NCBI RefSeq assembly: GCF_013177315.1
Contig: NZ_CP053661.1
Location: 2,666,001-2,730,000, forward strand
DNA from: Thermoleptolyngbya sichuanensis A183
GTDB lineage: Bacteria > Cyanobacteriota > Cyanobacteriia > Elainellales > Elainellaceae
DNA: 64,000 nt
Reading direction: 5' to 3'
A program made the position numbers and the translations under genes. Positions 52,992 to 62,950 of the stretch are shown here, in pieces (position 1 is the stretch's first letter; each line of letters begins with the position of its first letter). The notes under the pieces were generated by a model. That model saw only the letters and a program-made list of their open reading frames with translations, ran no database searches and was not told the origin of the DNA.

Positions 52992-53246
52992 TTACGTGGG
53001 AACTAGCTCACCCGGACGCAGCTTTGCCCATTTGCCCATTTCTTCGACAAAGCTGAGGCAGCCGACCACATCCCACTCCATTTCGATAATGTCGTCCGCG
53101 TCGCCCTGGCGAATATTGACATTAATCGTCGGTTCGGTGGCTTCAAAGTCTGGAAATTCTGTCAGATGGGGCTGCTGATGCTGATGTTCTACCGCGTGAT
53201 ACGTCGTGCAGCGATCTACGTAATGGCAGTTAACGCAAATACACAT
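52992..53246 (-). CDS. ycf34: Ycf34 family protein
   Basis: The 84-aa protein matches Ycf34 of cyanobacteria and red-algal plastids: MCICVNCHYVDRCTTYHAVE, then TINVNIRQGDADDIIEMEWD and VVGCLSFVEEMGKWAKLRPG. The N-terminal Cys residues can ligate an iron-sulfur cluster, as reported for the Synechocystis homologue. It is linked to photosynthetic electron transport. It lies 29 bases upstream of the WD40 kinase gene on the same strand and may be co-transcribed with it. Confidence 0.94.
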   Translation of the reverse strand: MCICVNCHYVDRCTTYHAVEHQHQQPHLTEFPDFEATEPTINVNIRQGDADDIIEMEWDVVGCLSFVEEMGKWAKLRPGELVPT

Positions 53247-53539
53247 CTTAAAAATTCTCCCGCCGCCAGGCCAGTGGGGATTTAGAGTCGTCTGCTTTTA
53301 TGCTACTCTAGCTCAGTTTGCGAAAAAGCGGCGATTGCCCCTGACAGATGTAGCAGAATGGAGGTATTCGGTTTCAGGGGTTAGGGATCGGGGGTGAACG
53401 GCTGGGGGCTAGCGGACGGGTGTAGGGGTTGAACCTTGCCTCCCTCGCTCCAGAAAGCACGGTTCTGACCTTTGATCCGTCACCTCCGAACCATCGTCCG
53501 TGGATTCCCTGCTCCCCGACCCCCTGATCTCTCCCTCCC

Positions 53540-54841
53540 TTGACCTACCTCACCCTGCCCACAGACACGCTCACCACAGCTTCTGCCCTGTCGCCCCACA
53601 CCTGGCCCTTTAGCCTGGAGTGGCTGCCGTCGGATGCGTACTTGGTGGGCGGCAGCGTGCGGGATGCGCTGCTGGGGCGACAGGCAGAGTATCTGGATCT
53701 GGATTTTGTGCTGCCGGAAGGGGCGGTGGCCACGGCGCGGGCGATCGCCAATCACTATCGCACGGGCTATGTGCTGCTGGATGCGGAGCGGCAGATTGCG
53801 CGGGCGGTGTTTGAGCGGGCCACGGTGGACTTTGCCCAGCAGGTTGGGCCGACGCTGGAGGCAGATTTGCAGCGGCGCGATTTTACCGTGAATGCGATCG
53901 CCTACGACCCACACACCGAGCGGCTCTTTGACCCACTGAACGGCTACAGCGACTTACAGCAGCAACTCATCCGCATGGTTGCGCCAGAAAACCTGAAGGA
54001 AGATCCCCTGCGGCTGCTGCGGGCCTATCGGCAGGCGGCACAGCTTGGCTTTGAGCTAGAGCCAGACACGCAGACCACGATTCAGCGATTGGCAGATCTG
54101 CTGGCAGGCATCGCGCCAGAGCGGGTGCAGGCAGAATTGAACTACCTGCTGGGCACGGCACGAGGCACGCGCTTTTTGCAGATAGCCTGGGAAGACGGGC
54201 TGTTTTGCACCTGGCTGCCCCACGCGACGGCGACGGGGATGGATCGGGTGGCCCAGATGGACGAGGCGGCGATCGCCCTGGAAACGCGCTGGCCGGCGCT
54301 GGGAGCAGAGCTTTCGGGCTGGCTTCGGGATCAGCAAAAGGTGTCGGGGCTGGGGCGAAGCTGGATGCGAATTGCCAAACTGACGGCGCTGGTCTCGCCG
54401 GAGGCGGTCGAAGCCGAAGCCGAACTGCGAACCCTGAAGTATAGCCGCAACGAAATTCAGGCGGTGCAGACGGTGCTGCGCTATTTGCCGCAGGTGCCTG
54501 CCATCGTGCAGCCGACTGCCACCGCGACTGAACAGTATTTCTTCTTTCAGGGCGTGGGCGCGGCCTTTGGGGCGCTGAGCGTGGTGGCGCTGGCATCGGG
54601 CATTTCCGAAGCGGCGATCGCCCCGCTGATTAACCGATTTCTTGACCCCCATGACGCGATCGCCCATCCCCACCCGCTCGTGACCGGGCGCGACCTGATG
54701 ACCCAGTTGCATCTGCCGCCTGGCCCCCAAATTGGGCAACTGCTTGAAGTTTTGCAACTGGCTCGCGCCGAAGGAAAAATCGCCACGCCCGCCGAAGCGC
54801 TTGATTTGGCGGCAATCTGGATGCAGCAGCAGTCGGAATAA
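53540..54841 (+). CDS. CCA tRNA nucleotidyltransferase-like protein
   Basis: The frame starts at a TTG (53540); no ATG lies near the expected N terminus. The 433-aa protein has the class II CCA/poly(A)-polymerase head: YLVGGSVRDALLG, the D-x-D pair in YLDLDFVLP, RRDFTVNAIAYDP, and NLKEDPLRLLRAYRQAAQLG. A helical body follows. It should add C, C and A, or a subset, to tRNA 3' ends. The tRNA-Asp gene in this window lacks an encoded CCA, so such an activity is needed. Cyanobacteria can split this job between two enzymes. Confidence 0.85.
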   Translation: MTYLTLPTDTLTTASALSPHTWPFSLEWLPSDAYLVGGSVRDALLGRQAEYLDLDFVLPEGAVATARAIANHYRTGYVLLDAERQIARAVFERATVDFAQQVGPTLEADLQRRDFTVNAIAYDPHTERLFDPLNGYSDLQQQLIRMVAPENLKEDPLRLLRAYRQAAQLGFELEPDTQTTIQRLADLLAGIAPERVQAELNYLLGTARGTRFLQIAWEDGLFCTWLPHATATGMDRVAQMDEAAIALETRWPALGAELSGWLRDQQKVSGLGRSWMRIAKLTALVSPEAVEAEAELRTLKYSRNEIQAVQTVLRYLPQVPAIVQPTATATEQYFFFQGVGAAFGALSVVALASGISEAAIAPLINRFLDPHDAIAHPHPLVTGRDLMTQLHLPPGPQIGQLLEVLQLARAEGKIATPAEALDLAAIWMQQQSE

Positions 54842-54897
54842 CGACCAGTCGTTCTGAGGCCGCCAGCGCTATAACGGCGTTAGGAGGATCTCTGGCT

Positions 54898-55581
54898 ATG
54901 TGTTTTTCTGCAACTGCTAGCTTTAGCTTGGGCGCGGCCCTGATTCCCGTCGGCATCGCCTGCCTCAAAAAGGCGCAAGAAGAGGACAGACGCTATATGC
55001 CACTGGCGGCGTTTCCGCTGGCATTTGGCATCCAGCAGGCAATCGAGGGGCTGGTGTGGGTGGGACTAGGTGCAAACCATACTCGGCTGGTGGCGCTGGC
55101 GGCGGCCGGGTTTGTGTGCTTTTCTCACGGCTTTTGGCTGGTGTGGACCCCGCTGACGGCGGCGAGCGTAGAGAGCGATCGCCCCCGAAAACAGATCTGG
55201 CGGGCGCTCACGGGCATCGGCTTGCTCTACGGACTCTATTTCAACCTGCCCCTCTGGCTCCACCAGCGGCAACTCGCAGTGAGTATCCACAATCATTCGC
55301 TCGTCTACCAGCTTCAACTGTGGCTCTATCCCACGCGCCTGCTGGTGCTGCTGGGCTATACGCTGTATGTCCTGACGATCTTGGCTCCGCTGGTGCTAAG
55401 TGGCGATCGCCATCTTCAGCGGCTGGGAGGGCTGGTGCTGGTGGCGCTGCTGCTCACCGCCAACTTTTTTAGCGCCGGATTCATTTCAGTATGGTGCTTT
55501 TTTGCAGCCCTCGTTTCGCTGTATGTTGGCTATGTCTTTTTGCAAGGACTGGAACCCCGATCCCAGCCGCCCCTTGCCTAG
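54898..55581 (+). CDS. DUF6629-type membrane protein
   Basis: TAGGAGG lies about 11 bases before the ATG. The 227-aa protein starts MCFSATASFSLGAALIPVG and has about seven hydrophobic helices, with conserved polar residues such as QQAIEGLVW and the FFSAGFISVWCFFAAL stretch. The start and topology match the DUF6629 family. No function is established to my knowledge. It follows the CCA-transferase-like gene by 56 bases on the same strand. Confidence 0.8.
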   Translation: MCFSATASFSLGAALIPVGIACLKKAQEEDRRYMPLAAFPLAFGIQQAIEGLVWVGLGANHTRLVALAAAGFVCFSHGFWLVWTPLTAASVESDRPRKQIWRALTGIGLLYGLYFNLPLWLHQRQLAVSIHNHSLVYQLQLWLYPTRLLVLLGYTLYVLTILAPLVLSGDRHLQRLGGLVLVALLLTANFFSAGFISVWCFFAALVSLYVGYVFLQGLEPRSQPPLA

Positions 55582-55602
55582 AGCCACAGCCTAATTCCGT
55601 AA

Positions 55603-55641
55603 GCCTGATCCCGCAGCCTGATCCCGCAGCCTGATCCCGCA
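55603..55641. repeat. 13-bp tandem repeat (x3)
   Basis: Three copies of GCCTGATCCCGCA lie immediately upstream of the CIA30 gene start at 55657, so copy number could affect its leader. Confidence 0.85.
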
Positions 55642-55656
55642 GCCCAAAGCCTGACT

Positions 55657-56199
55657 ATGCCCACAACGCTCACCCTGTTTGACTTTAGCCAGCCCCAGCC
55701 CACCCTTGCGGCCGTGTGGGGGCCGCTCAACGATGGCGTGATGGGCGGCCTCAGCCAGAGCCAGTTTCGCCAGGTAGGCACGTCGGGCGTATTCTCTGGG
55801 CGGGTGTCTACGGAAAATTCGGGCGGCTTTGCCTCGGTGCGGACGCGGGATTTTGAGCCGCCGCTGGATCTGTCGAGCTATGTTGGCATCGAACTGCGGC
55901 TGCGGGGCGACGGCAACCGCTACAAGTTCTTCTTGCGGCCCGAAAACCGCTGGGACGGGCTGGCGTTTTGCAGCAGTTTCGACACGCTGGACGACCAGTG
56001 GATCACGGTGCAATTGCCCTTCGCCCAGTTTGCGCCCGTGATCCGCGCCAAGACTGTTTCTGGCGTGTCGCTAGATTTATCGCGGATCTATTCACTGCAA
56101 CTCATGCTCAGCAAGTTTGAACTGGACGGACGACTCAATCCACACTTCGCGCCTGGCCCGTTCCAGTTGCAAATAGAGGCGATCGCCGCCTATCGCTAG
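55657..56199 (+). CDS. CIA30 family protein
   Basis: The 180-aa protein matches the CIA30 beta-jelly-roll family: WGPLNDGVMGGLSQSQF, VFSGRVSTENSGGFASVRT, LDLSSYVGIELRLRGDGNRYKF and the Trp/Phe-rich strands up to FQLQIEAIAAY. CIA30 was first described as a mitochondrial complex I assembly factor; cyanobacterial members probably assist assembly of, or bind, other partners. It has no signal peptide. It follows the DUF6629 gene after a short tandem repeat. Confidence 0.9.
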   Translation: MPTTLTLFDFSQPQPTLAAVWGPLNDGVMGGLSQSQFRQVGTSGVFSGRVSTENSGGFASVRTRDFEPPLDLSSYVGIELRLRGDGNRYKFFLRPENRWDGLAFCSSFDTLDDQWITVQLPFAQFAPVIRAKTVSGVSLDLSRIYSLQLMLSKFELDGRLNPHFAPGPFQLQIEAIAAYR

Positions 56200-56474
56200 T
56201 TCAATATCTCTGGTTCCGCAACTGCGTCGATCCACCGCTGCCTGCATCACATGGTTCCTGAAATTGCTCCGAAAATTGCTGCTAATCCTCCGAAGCTGCC
56301 GACCAATTTCTTTAATCGCATAGCGAAACCAACCCCTTGGTTAGCACAAATAGGACAAAACTCTGGCTAAATCTTGTGAATTTCGCTTATCAAAGCGCAC
56401 CAATTTTATCTGCCCATTTGCTTTAGATTGAGAAGAGTAACCCGATCTTCATCTAGGCTTAACGGGGTAAATTT

Positions 56475-58385
56475 ATGCATTTGAGCGAAATCACCCACCC
56501 CAACCAACTCCACGGACTCTCGATCCACCAGCTAGAGCAAATCGCCCGCCAAATCCGGGAAAAGCATCTAGAAACCGTGGCGGCGAGTGGCGGGCATCTG
56601 GGCCCCGGTTTGGGAGTGGTGGAACTGACCCTGGCGCTCTACCAAACGCTGGATCTCGACCATGACAAGGTGGTGTGGGATGTGGGGCACCAGGCCTATC
56701 CCCACAAGCTAATTACTGGACGCTACAACAATTTCCACACGCTGCGCCAAAAAGACGGCGTGGCGGGCTATCTGAAGCGCTGCGAAAGCAAGTTTGACCA
56801 CTTCGGCGCGGGCCACGCCTCCACCAGTATCTCGGCGGCGCTGGGCATGGCGCTGGCGCGGGATCTCCAGGGCGAAAAGTACAAGGTCGTAGCGGTGATT
56901 GGCGACGGAGCGCTGACGGGCGGCATGGCGCTAGAGGCTATCAACCACGCCGGACACCTGCCCAAGACCAACCTGATGGTGGTGCTGAACGATAACGAAA
57001 TGTCGATTTCGCCCAACGTCGGCGCGATTCCTCGCTACCTCAACAAAATGCGCCTCAGCCCGCCGATGCAGTTCCTCACTGACAACCTGGAGGAGCAGTT
57101 TAAGCATCTGCCGTTTGTGGGCGATTCGCTCACGCCGGAGCTTCAGCGGGTGAAGGAGGGGATGAAGCGGCTAGCAGTGCCCAAGGTGGGCGCGGTGTTT
57201 GAGGAACTGGGCTTTACCTATATGGGCCCGGTGGATGGACACAACCTAGAAGAACTGATTCACACGTTCACCCAGGCCCACAAGATTCAGGGGCCGGTGC
57301 TGGTGCATGTGGCCACGACCAAGGGCAAGGGCTATGCGATCGCCGAAAAAGATCAGGTGGGCTATCACGCCCAGTCGCCCTTTGACCTGGCCACGGGCAA
57401 AGCAAAACCGTCGAACAAGCCCAAGCCTGCTGATTACTCAAAAGTCTTTGCCCATACGCTGGTGAAGCTGGCGGAAAACAATCCCAAAATCATTGGCATT
57501 ACTGCCGCCATGGCCACGGGTACGGGGCTAGACAAGCTCCAGCAAAAGCTGCCGAAGCAATACATCGACGTGGGCATTGCCGAGCAGCACGCCGTAACGC
57601 TGGCGGCGGGGCTGGCCTGCGAGGGAATGCGCCCGGTGGTGGCGATCTATTCCACCTTCCTGCAACGCGCCTTTGACCAGATTGTGCATGATGTTTGCAT
57701 CCAAAAGCTGCCCGTGTTTTTCTGCCTGGATCGAGCGGGCATTGTGGGGGCAGACGGCCCGACCCACCAGGGGATGTACGACATTGCCTATCTGCGCTGC
57801 ATTCCCAATATGGTGCTGATGGCTCCCAAGGACGAAGCCGAGTTTCAGCGGATGATTGTAACCGGGGTGAACTATACCGACGGGGCGATCGCCCTCCGCT
57901 ATCCACGCGGCAGTGGCCAGGGCGTGCCGCTCATGGAAGAGGGCTGGGAGCCGCTGCCCATCGGCAAAGCCGAGATTCTGCGCCAGGGTGATGATATCCT
58001 GCTGCTGGGCTATGGCACGATGGTCTATCCCGCTATGCAGGCTGCTGAAATCCTCAGCGAACACGGCATCGAGGCAACCGTGGTCAACGCCCGCTTTGCC
58101 AAACCGCTGGATACGGAGTTAATTCTGCCGCTGGCTCAGCAGATTGGGCGCGTGGTGACGCTGGAAGAGGGCTGCTTGATGGGTGGCTTTGGTTCAGCCG
58201 TGGCAGAAGCGCTGCTCGATGCGGATGTTGCCGTGCCGATCAAGCGGCTGGGCGTGCCCGATGTGCTAGTCGATCACGCCAAGCCAGAGCAATCGCTCAG
58301 CAGCCTGGGGCTGACGGGCCCGCAGATCGCAGATACCATCCGCGAGTGGGTGGTTCCGGCCGCAGTCGAAGCCGTCCGCTCCTAG
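56475..58385 (+). CDS. dxs: 1-deoxy-D-xylulose-5-phosphate synthase
   Basis: The 636-aa ThDP enzyme condenses pyruvate and glyceraldehyde-3-phosphate in the first step of the MEP isoprenoid pathway. In this organism that pathway feeds carotenoid, phytol and quinone synthesis. It has the His in [30 protein letters not shown], the ThDP motif [19 protein letters not shown], and C-terminal [15 protein letters not shown] and [18 protein letters not shown]. Length and motifs are standard. It has its own upstream gap of about 275 bases with no other gene. Confidence 0.97.
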   Translation: MHLSEITHPNQLHGLSIHQLEQIARQIREKHLETVAASGGHLGPGLGVVELTLALYQTLDLDHDKVVWDVGHQAYPHKLITGRYNNFHTLRQKDGVAGYLKRCESKFDHFGAGHASTSISAALGMALARDLQGEKYKVVAVIGDGALTGGMALEAINHAGHLPKTNLMVVLNDNEMSISPNVGAIPRYLNKMRLSPPMQFLTDNLEEQFKHLPFVGDSLTPELQRVKEGMKRLAVPKVGAVFEELGFTYMGPVDGHNLEELIHTFTQAHKIQGPVLVHVATTKGKGYAIAEKDQVGYHAQSPFDLATGKAKPSNKPKPADYSKVFAHTLVKLAENNPKIIGITAAMATGTGLDKLQQKLPKQYIDVGIAEQHAVTLAAGLACEGMRPVVAIYSTFLQRAFDQIVHDVCIQKLPVFFCLDRAGIVGADGPTHQGMYDIAYLRCIPNMVLMAPKDEAEFQRMIVTGVNYTDGAIALRYPRGSGQGVPLMEEGWEPLPIGKAEILRQGDDILLLGYGTMVYPAMQAAEILSEHGIEATVVNARFAKPLDTELILPLAQQIGRVVTLEEGCLMGGFGSAVAEALLDADVAVPIKRLGVPDVLVDHAKPEQSLSSLGLTGPQIADTIREWVVPAAVEAVRS

Positions 58386-58440
58386 AAGCCTCTACTTCTG
58401 AAAGATCAACGGAGATACCGTGCCCAGATTTGAATCACTC

Positions 58441-58482
58441 GGTTTGAACCACCCGGTTTGAACCACCCGGTTTGAACCGTCT
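58441..58482. repeat. 14-bp tandem repeat (x3)
   Basis: Three copies of CGGTTTGAACCACC, the last ending CCGTC, lie between convergent dxs and ald. They contain the palindrome GGTTTGAACC. AAAATC heptamers follow at 58538-58569. Confidence 0.85.
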
Positions 58483-58537
58483 GTGTTCAATGTCCTGGGC
58501 ACGTATCCGCCTCTCTGACCGTAATCTCAATACAAAC

Positions 58538-58569
58538 AATCCAAAATCGCAAATCCAAAATCGCAAATC
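58538..58569. repeat. AATCCAAAATCGCA repeat
   Basis: Two 14-base units (AATCCAAAATCGCA), each made of two heptamers, lie just downstream of the ald stop codon. They are the same heptamer family as 14272-14306 and 40833-40867. Confidence 0.75.
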
Positions 58570-58577
58570 AACACGAG

Positions 58578-59663
58578 CTACGCTAGGTCGGGGAAAACCT
58601 GCCGCACTGCGGGATGCACCAGGCGATGGGCCTGGACATTTAGCCCCTTGGCCAGCGCGTCATCGGTTTCCAGGGCCCCCACACCTTGATTGGCCAGCTT
58701 CACCACGTAGGGCAGGGTACTGTTGTTGAGCGCCTGCGTTGCAGTCCAGGGCACGGCTCCGGGCATATTCGGCACGCCGTAGTGAACCACGCCCGACACC
58801 TCGTAGGTAGGCTGCGTGTGGGAAGTTGGGTGCAGCGTCTCTACGCAGCCGCCCTGATCCACCGCCACGTCTACGATCACCGAACCCGTCCGTATTTGCT
58901 CTACCAGGCTGGCAGGCACCAGGATGGGCGCACGTCGGCCCGGCACCAGCACTGCGCCGATGAGCAAATCGGCATCGGCAACGGCGGTTTCGATCTCGGC
59001 GGAGTTGCTGTAGAGCAGTTCTACCCGCGAGCCAAACAGGGTTTCTAGGTAAGACAGTCGCTCTACGTTAATGTCGAAAATTTTCACCTGAGCGCCCAGC
59101 CCGACGGCCATCTTTGCGGCTTCGGTGCCCACCACGCCACCGCCCAAGATCACAACCCTGCCGGGTTTTACCCCTGGTACACCGCCCAGCAGCACACCCC
59201 GTCCACCCTGCTGCCGTTCCAGAAAGCGGGCCCCAAACTGCACCGAGAGCCGCCCAGCGATGATGCTCATGGGGGTGAGCAGGGGCAGGCTGCGGTTGGG
59301 CAGTTCAACGGTTTCGTAGGCGATCGCCGTCAGCCCCACCCGCATCAGTTGCTCCGTCAGTTCTCGCGCCGCCGCCAGGTGCAGGTAGGTAAACAGCAAT
59401 TGATCTTTTTGCATCAGGTCATATTCCGCTGGCAGCGGTTCCTTGACCTTCACCACCATCTCTCGGCTCCAGGCATCCTTTGCAGAAGGTACGACCTGAG
59501 CGCCCACTTGAACATAGTCCTGATCGGCAAATCCTGCGCCGATGCCCGCCTGGGTTTCGACAAAAACCGTATGTCCTGCTTCGACCAGCGTGCGGACGCT
59601 ACTGGGACTCAGCCCTACCCGAAATTCCTGATCCTTAATCTCTTTTGGAACGCCGATTTCCAT
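58578..59663 (-). CDS. ald: alanine dehydrogenase
   Basis: The 361-aa NAD-dependent enzyme interconverts alanine and pyruvate plus ammonia. It starts MEIGVPKEIKDQEFRVGLSP with the substrate Lys/Arg positions. It has LFTYLHLAAARELTEQLM with the catalytic His, GVPGVKPGRVVILGGGVVGTEAAKMAVGLGAQV for NAD binding, and VDQGGCVETLHPTSH with the catalytic Asp. Length is normal. It converges with dxs. In cyanobacteria it serves nitrogen assimilation or alanine use. Confidence 0.95.
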   Translation of the reverse strand: MEIGVPKEIKDQEFRVGLSPSSVRTLVEAGHTVFVETQAGIGAGFADQDYVQVGAQVVPSAKDAWSREMVVKVKEPLPAEYDLMQKDQLLFTYLHLAAARELTEQLMRVGLTAIAYETVELPNRSLPLLTPMSIIAGRLSVQFGARFLERQQGGRGVLLGGVPGVKPGRVVILGGGVVGTEAAKMAVGLGAQVKIFDINVERLSYLETLFGSRVELLYSNSAEIETAVADADLLIGAVLVPGRRAPILVPASLVEQIRTGSVIVDVAVDQGGCVETLHPTSHTQPTYEVSGVVHYGVPNMPGAVPWTATQALNNSTLPYVVKLANQGVGALETDDALAKGLNVQAHRLVHPAVRQVFPDLA

Positions 59664-59917
59664 GCCAACACCTCAAAAGCTCCCCGACCCACTGCGGAGA
59701 CGGTAAATTCTTAGATATAGCCATCGTCACTTTCATTAGGACATAGGTGCTGTCGTAGAGCAGCAGCGCCACCCTACAACCACGTCCTAAGCAACATAGC
59801 TAGCGTAGCTAGCGCTATAGTTCCAAGGTAAATCCCTTTTGCGAGAGAGTCTTCGCCCGGATGGATCGACCTCCACCGTTTATAGCAGGAGTTTGGGGCT
59901 GCGGGGGTGATGTTGGA
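59664..59917. other. divergent intergenic region upstream of ald and hlip
   Basis: No gene is seen. The leftward ald promoter should lie here but is not obvious. I note small palindromes around GCTAGCGTAGCTAGCGCTA near 59799-59817. Confidence 0.35.
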
Positions 59918-59945
59918 TTGACGAATGGGCCGCACTCTCTACAAT
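59918..59945 (+). promoter_or_regulatory. promoter-like hexamers upstream of hlip
   Basis: TTGACG (59918-59923) and TACAAT (59940-59945) are separated by 16 bases, close to the sigma-70 consensus, and lie 30 bases before the hlip start codon. The position and match make this the most convincing promoter in the window. Confidence 0.6.
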
Positions 59946-59975
59946 GAAGAGGACGAGTAAAGAATTGTAAAAGCC

Positions 59976-60152
59976 ATGACTCAGACTCCGCCGCAACCGA
60001 CCGTGACTCCGAAGCTCCAGGAACCAAAGTTTGGCTTTAATGAGTATGCTGAGCGCCTAAATGGGCGGGCGGCAATGGTGGGATTTTTGATTACGCTGGC
60101 GATCGAATACCTGACGGGTCAGGGCTTGCTGTCCTGGCTGGGTCTTTATTAG
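59976..60152 (+). CDS. high-light-inducible protein (HLIP/SCP), 58 aa
   Basis: The ATG at 59976 starts a 58-residue protein with a Pro/Gln-rich N terminus, then FGFNEYAERLNGRAAMVGFL and one membrane helix ending YLTGQGLLSWLGLY. The E-x-x-N-G-R-x-A-M-x-G-F motif is the chlorophyll-binding signature of the light-harvesting-like superfamily. HLIPs bind chlorophyll and carotenoid as dimers in thylakoids and protect photosystem II assembly under stress. A sigma-70-like promoter lies upstream. The terminator is about 140 bases away, beyond a dispersed repeat. Confidence 0.93.
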   Translation: MTQTPPQPTVTPKLQEPKFGFNEYAERLNGRAAMVGFLITLAIEYLTGQGLLSWLGLY

Positions 60153-60170
60153 TCAGGGCTTAAGTTAGTC

Positions 60171-60260
60171 AGGACTTACGCACGTGCGATAAGTCTTCTG
60201 GGTTTTGGACGATTTCTCGCGGGCTGCGCTTGCAAGAAATTGTCCGTCTGCGTCAGTCCT
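60171..60260. repeat. dispersed hairpin repeat (AGGACTTACGCA family), copy 2
   Basis: AGGACTTACGCA at the left and the complement TGCGTCAGTCCT at the right enclose an imperfect inner hairpin (GACGATTTCTCGCGGGC with GCAAGAAATTGTC). It is the same element as 36287-36376, more diverged. It lies between hlip and its likely terminator. Confidence 0.78.
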
Positions 60261-60295
60261 ATTAGTTTCTAGTAGTTTCTGGTTAGTTCGTTTGA

Positions 60296-60341
60296 TGGGC
60301 TTAGGGTGGGTAGGCAAATCAAGCCCTAAGCCCATTTTTTT
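60296..60341 (+). terminator. rho-independent terminator downstream of hlip
   Basis: TGGGCTTAGGG (60296-60306) pairs with CCCTAAGCCCA (60323-60333), an 11-bp stem followed directly by TTTTTTT. It is a textbook intrinsic terminator on the plus strand, most likely for hlip. The stretch from 60342 to 60711 before leuA shows no supported gene. Confidence 0.8.
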
Positions 60342-60711
60342 AGAGCAAATTGCCCACTGCCTGTGCAGCCTCCAGTTGCGCCCAGGTGGTGGGGATGAAC
60401 ATGATAAGCCGAAGCCTTTGGCTGGGCATGGGGCGGGGCAGCGATCGCACGTCTCCCGGCATCAGCTTGCCACGCCGAGAATGCCCACCTGCGTATTTTG
60501 AAACCGCGCCACCCCCCAATCACCCGATCAGGGGGTTGGAAGGGGAGACTCGCCCACTAGAATGATTCAGTATGATGGTTAAGTCGGCATCAGTTCGACT
60601 TGCCAGATTCGACCCTGGTTTCGGCGTGGTCGGCGCATCGCCGATGCCCGTTATCGCTCGAAACCGCGTTGTGAACCTGCATTCATCCATTCACATGCTT
60701 AGATTTGTGCC

Positions 60712-62352
60712 ATGAGTACTTCACCTAACGCCCAGTCCGGTATTGGTCAGCCCGATCGCATTTTGATTTTCGACACCACGCTGCGCGACGGCGAACAGTC
60801 GCCCGGCGCAACGCTGAACGTGGATGAAAAGCTGACAATCGCCCGGCAACTGGCACGACTAGGTGTGGATGTGATTGAAGCGGGCTTTCCCTTTGCCAGC
60901 CCTGGGGATTTTGAAGCGGTGAGCAAGATCGCCGCCGAAGTGGGCAGCGAAGACGGCCCAATCATCTGTGGACTGGCCCGCGCCACTCAGCAGGATATCA
61001 AAGCGGCCGCCGACGCGCTGAAACCCGCCGCCAAACCCCGGATTCACACCTTCATTGCCGCCTCGGATATTCACTTGGAATATAAGCTGAAAAAGACGCG
61101 GGCCGAAGTGCTGGAAATCGTGCCCGAAATGGTGAGCTATGCCAAGTCGTTTGTCAACGATGTGGAGTTTTCCCCAGAGGATGCGGGGCGCTCTGATCCG
61201 GAGTTTCTCTATGAAATGCTGGAGCGGGCGATCGCCGCTGGGGCTACCACCATCAACATTCCCGATACCGTCGGATACCTCACCCCCAGCGAGTTTGGGG
61301 CGCTGATCAAGGGCATCAAAGAGAACGTGCCAAATATCGATCAGGCCATCATTTCGGTACACGGTCATAACGACTTGGGAATGGCCGTGGCCAACTTTTT
61401 GGAAGCCGTGAAGAACGGGGCGCGTCAGTTGGAATGCACGATCAACGGCATTGGCGAACGCGCCGGAAATGCAGCGCTAGAGGAATTGGTGATGGCGCTG
61501 TATGTGCGTCGTCAATACTTTAACCCGTTCCTGGGTCGTCCGGCAGAGTCGGAAGCGCCGCTGACCCATATCGACACGCGCCAGCTTTACAAAACCTCGC
61601 GCTTGGTGTCGAACCTGACGGGGATGCTGGTGCAGCCCAACAAGGCGATCGTTGGTGCAAACGCCTTTGCCCACGAGTCCGGCATTCACCAGGACGGCGT
61701 GCTGAAGCACAAGCGCACCTACGAAATCATGGACGCGCAGTCCATCGGCCTCACGGATAACCAGATCGTGCTGGGCAAGCACTCCGGGCGCAACGCCTTC
61801 CGCACGCGCCTGCGGGAGTTGGGCTATGAACTGTCTGAGCAGGAGCTAAACCGAGCCTTCCTGCGGTTCAAAGACGTGGCCGACAAGAAGAAAGAGATTA
61901 CCGACTGGGATCTGGAGGCGATCGCCAATGACGAAACCCAGCAGGTTCCCGAACTGTTCAAACTAGAGCATGTGCAGGTGTCTTGCGGCGACCACTCGCG
62001 CCCCACGGCGACCGTCACCGTCCGCACGCCCGCCGGGGAGGAACTGACCGATGCTGCCATCGGCACAGGCCCCGTGGATGCTGTTTATAAAGCGATCAAC
62101 CGCGTCGTTAGCATCCCTAACCAGCTCATCGAGTTCTCGGTGCAGTCCGTCACCGCAGGCATCGACGCAATGGGCGAAGTGACGATTCGCCTAAAATATG
62201 GCGATCGCATCTTCTCAGGCCACGGCGCAAACACCGATATCATCGTCGCCTCTGCCCAGGCCTACCTGAACGCGCTCAACCGCCTGTCTGCCTCCCTGCA
62301 AAAAGGCGAAGCGCTGCATCCCCAGCATAGCGATGTGCAGCCTGTGAGCTAG
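60712..62352 (+). CDS. leuA: 2-isopropylmalate synthase
   Basis: The 546-aa enzyme makes 2-isopropylmalate from acetyl-CoA and 2-ketoisovalerate, the committed step of leucine synthesis. It has [20 protein letters not shown] with the metal-binding Asp, [16 protein letters not shown] with the HxH metal pair, and [22 protein letters not shown]-terminal LeuA dimer/allosteric domain starts near residue 400 and should bind leucine for feedback control. Length is normal. It stands alone, as is common in cyanobacteria. Confidence 0.96.
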   Translation: MSTSPNAQSGIGQPDRILIFDTTLRDGEQSPGATLNVDEKLTIARQLARLGVDVIEAGFPFASPGDFEAVSKIAAEVGSEDGPIICGLARATQQDIKAAADALKPAAKPRIHTFIAASDIHLEYKLKKTRAEVLEIVPEMVSYAKSFVNDVEFSPEDAGRSDPEFLYEMLERAIAAGATTINIPDTVGYLTPSEFGALIKGIKENVPNIDQAIISVHGHNDLGMAVANFLEAVKNGARQLECTINGIGERAGNAALEELVMALYVRRQYFNPFLGRPAESEAPLTHIDTRQLYKTSRLVSNLTGMLVQPNKAIVGANAFAHESGIHQDGVLKHKRTYEIMDAQSIGLTDNQIVLGKHSGRNAFRTRLRELGYELSEQELNRAFLRFKDVADKKKEITDWDLEAIANDETQQVPELFKLEHVQVSCGDHSRPTATVTVRTPAGEELTDAAIGTGPVDAVYKAINRVVSIPNQLIEFSVQSVTAGIDAMGEVTIRLKYGDRIFSGHGANTDIIVASAQAYLNALNRLSASLQKGEALHPQHSDVQPVS

Positions 62353-62368
62353 GCGTGATGGAGTATGA

Positions 62369-62405
62369 TCATAACTAAGGGCGACTGAGTCAACCTTAGT
62401 TATGA
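62369..62405. terminator. inverted repeat after leuA
   Basis: TCATAACTAAGG (62369-62380) pairs perfectly with CCTTAGTTATGA (62394-62405), 17 bases after the leuA stop codon. There is no T-run, so termination would be weak or factor-assisted; it may otherwise stabilise the 3' end. Confidence 0.5.
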
Positions 62406-62409
62406 CCCG

Positions 62410-62950
62410 ACAACTGACAGCAAGTTAGGTTCTCCAATCCCTTGCCCAAGATGCAAACTGCCTCTACCCACACAGCAAACCAAAGTTTATTAAGCTACAG
62501 AGGCGATCGCCGCCCATGTTTGCCAGACCGACTCCAGCCCTGATCAGCGTAAGGGAGCTTATCCCTATTGACTGTTTCATGAGCCAGGACAGGCAATCCT
62601 GGTTGCCTAATACAAGTCCCGAGACCCCAGAAAATTCGTTGTCTTGGAATCGAAGCCCATAGCTCCTGAGTTGGAACCGGAGGGCTTAGTCGAAGGGGCT
62701 TTTGGGCCAGCGTCTCCTACAAGAAACCAGGGGTTTTCAGAGATGTATCAGGCAGTCAGCCTGTCCTGTCCCGTCTATTTGCAGCAGATGACGCTGATTT
62801 CTAGATTACTTTTGTTACTTAAGCAAGTCAGTGACCGACTGCCAAATTTTCGAGTTTCCTGAAGCTTTGATGTACTAATCATAATCTACTGCCCGTCTAA
62901 GATGACGACACGTCAGGCAGAGCATCAACTTGTTTAGACAGGTAATAGGG
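62410..62950. other. intergenic region before the two-component genes
   Basis: No supported gene. A frame at 62644-62862 starts with TTG and has no recognisable features. The DNA becomes AT-richer towards 62900, as in the two genes that follow. A promoter for the regulator gene should lie in the last 100 bases, but I cannot place it. Confidence 0.35.

Noticed and set aside
59815..60027. Leftward frame antisense to the start of hlip
   Set aside because: It covers the hlip promoter and N terminus, which have clear promoter and family evidence on the plus strand; the antisense product has no features.
62644..62862. Rightward 72-codon frame between leuA and the response regulator
   Set aside because: It starts at a TTG without a ribosome site and shows no motif. 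The hydrophobic piece near its end is short; not convincing.
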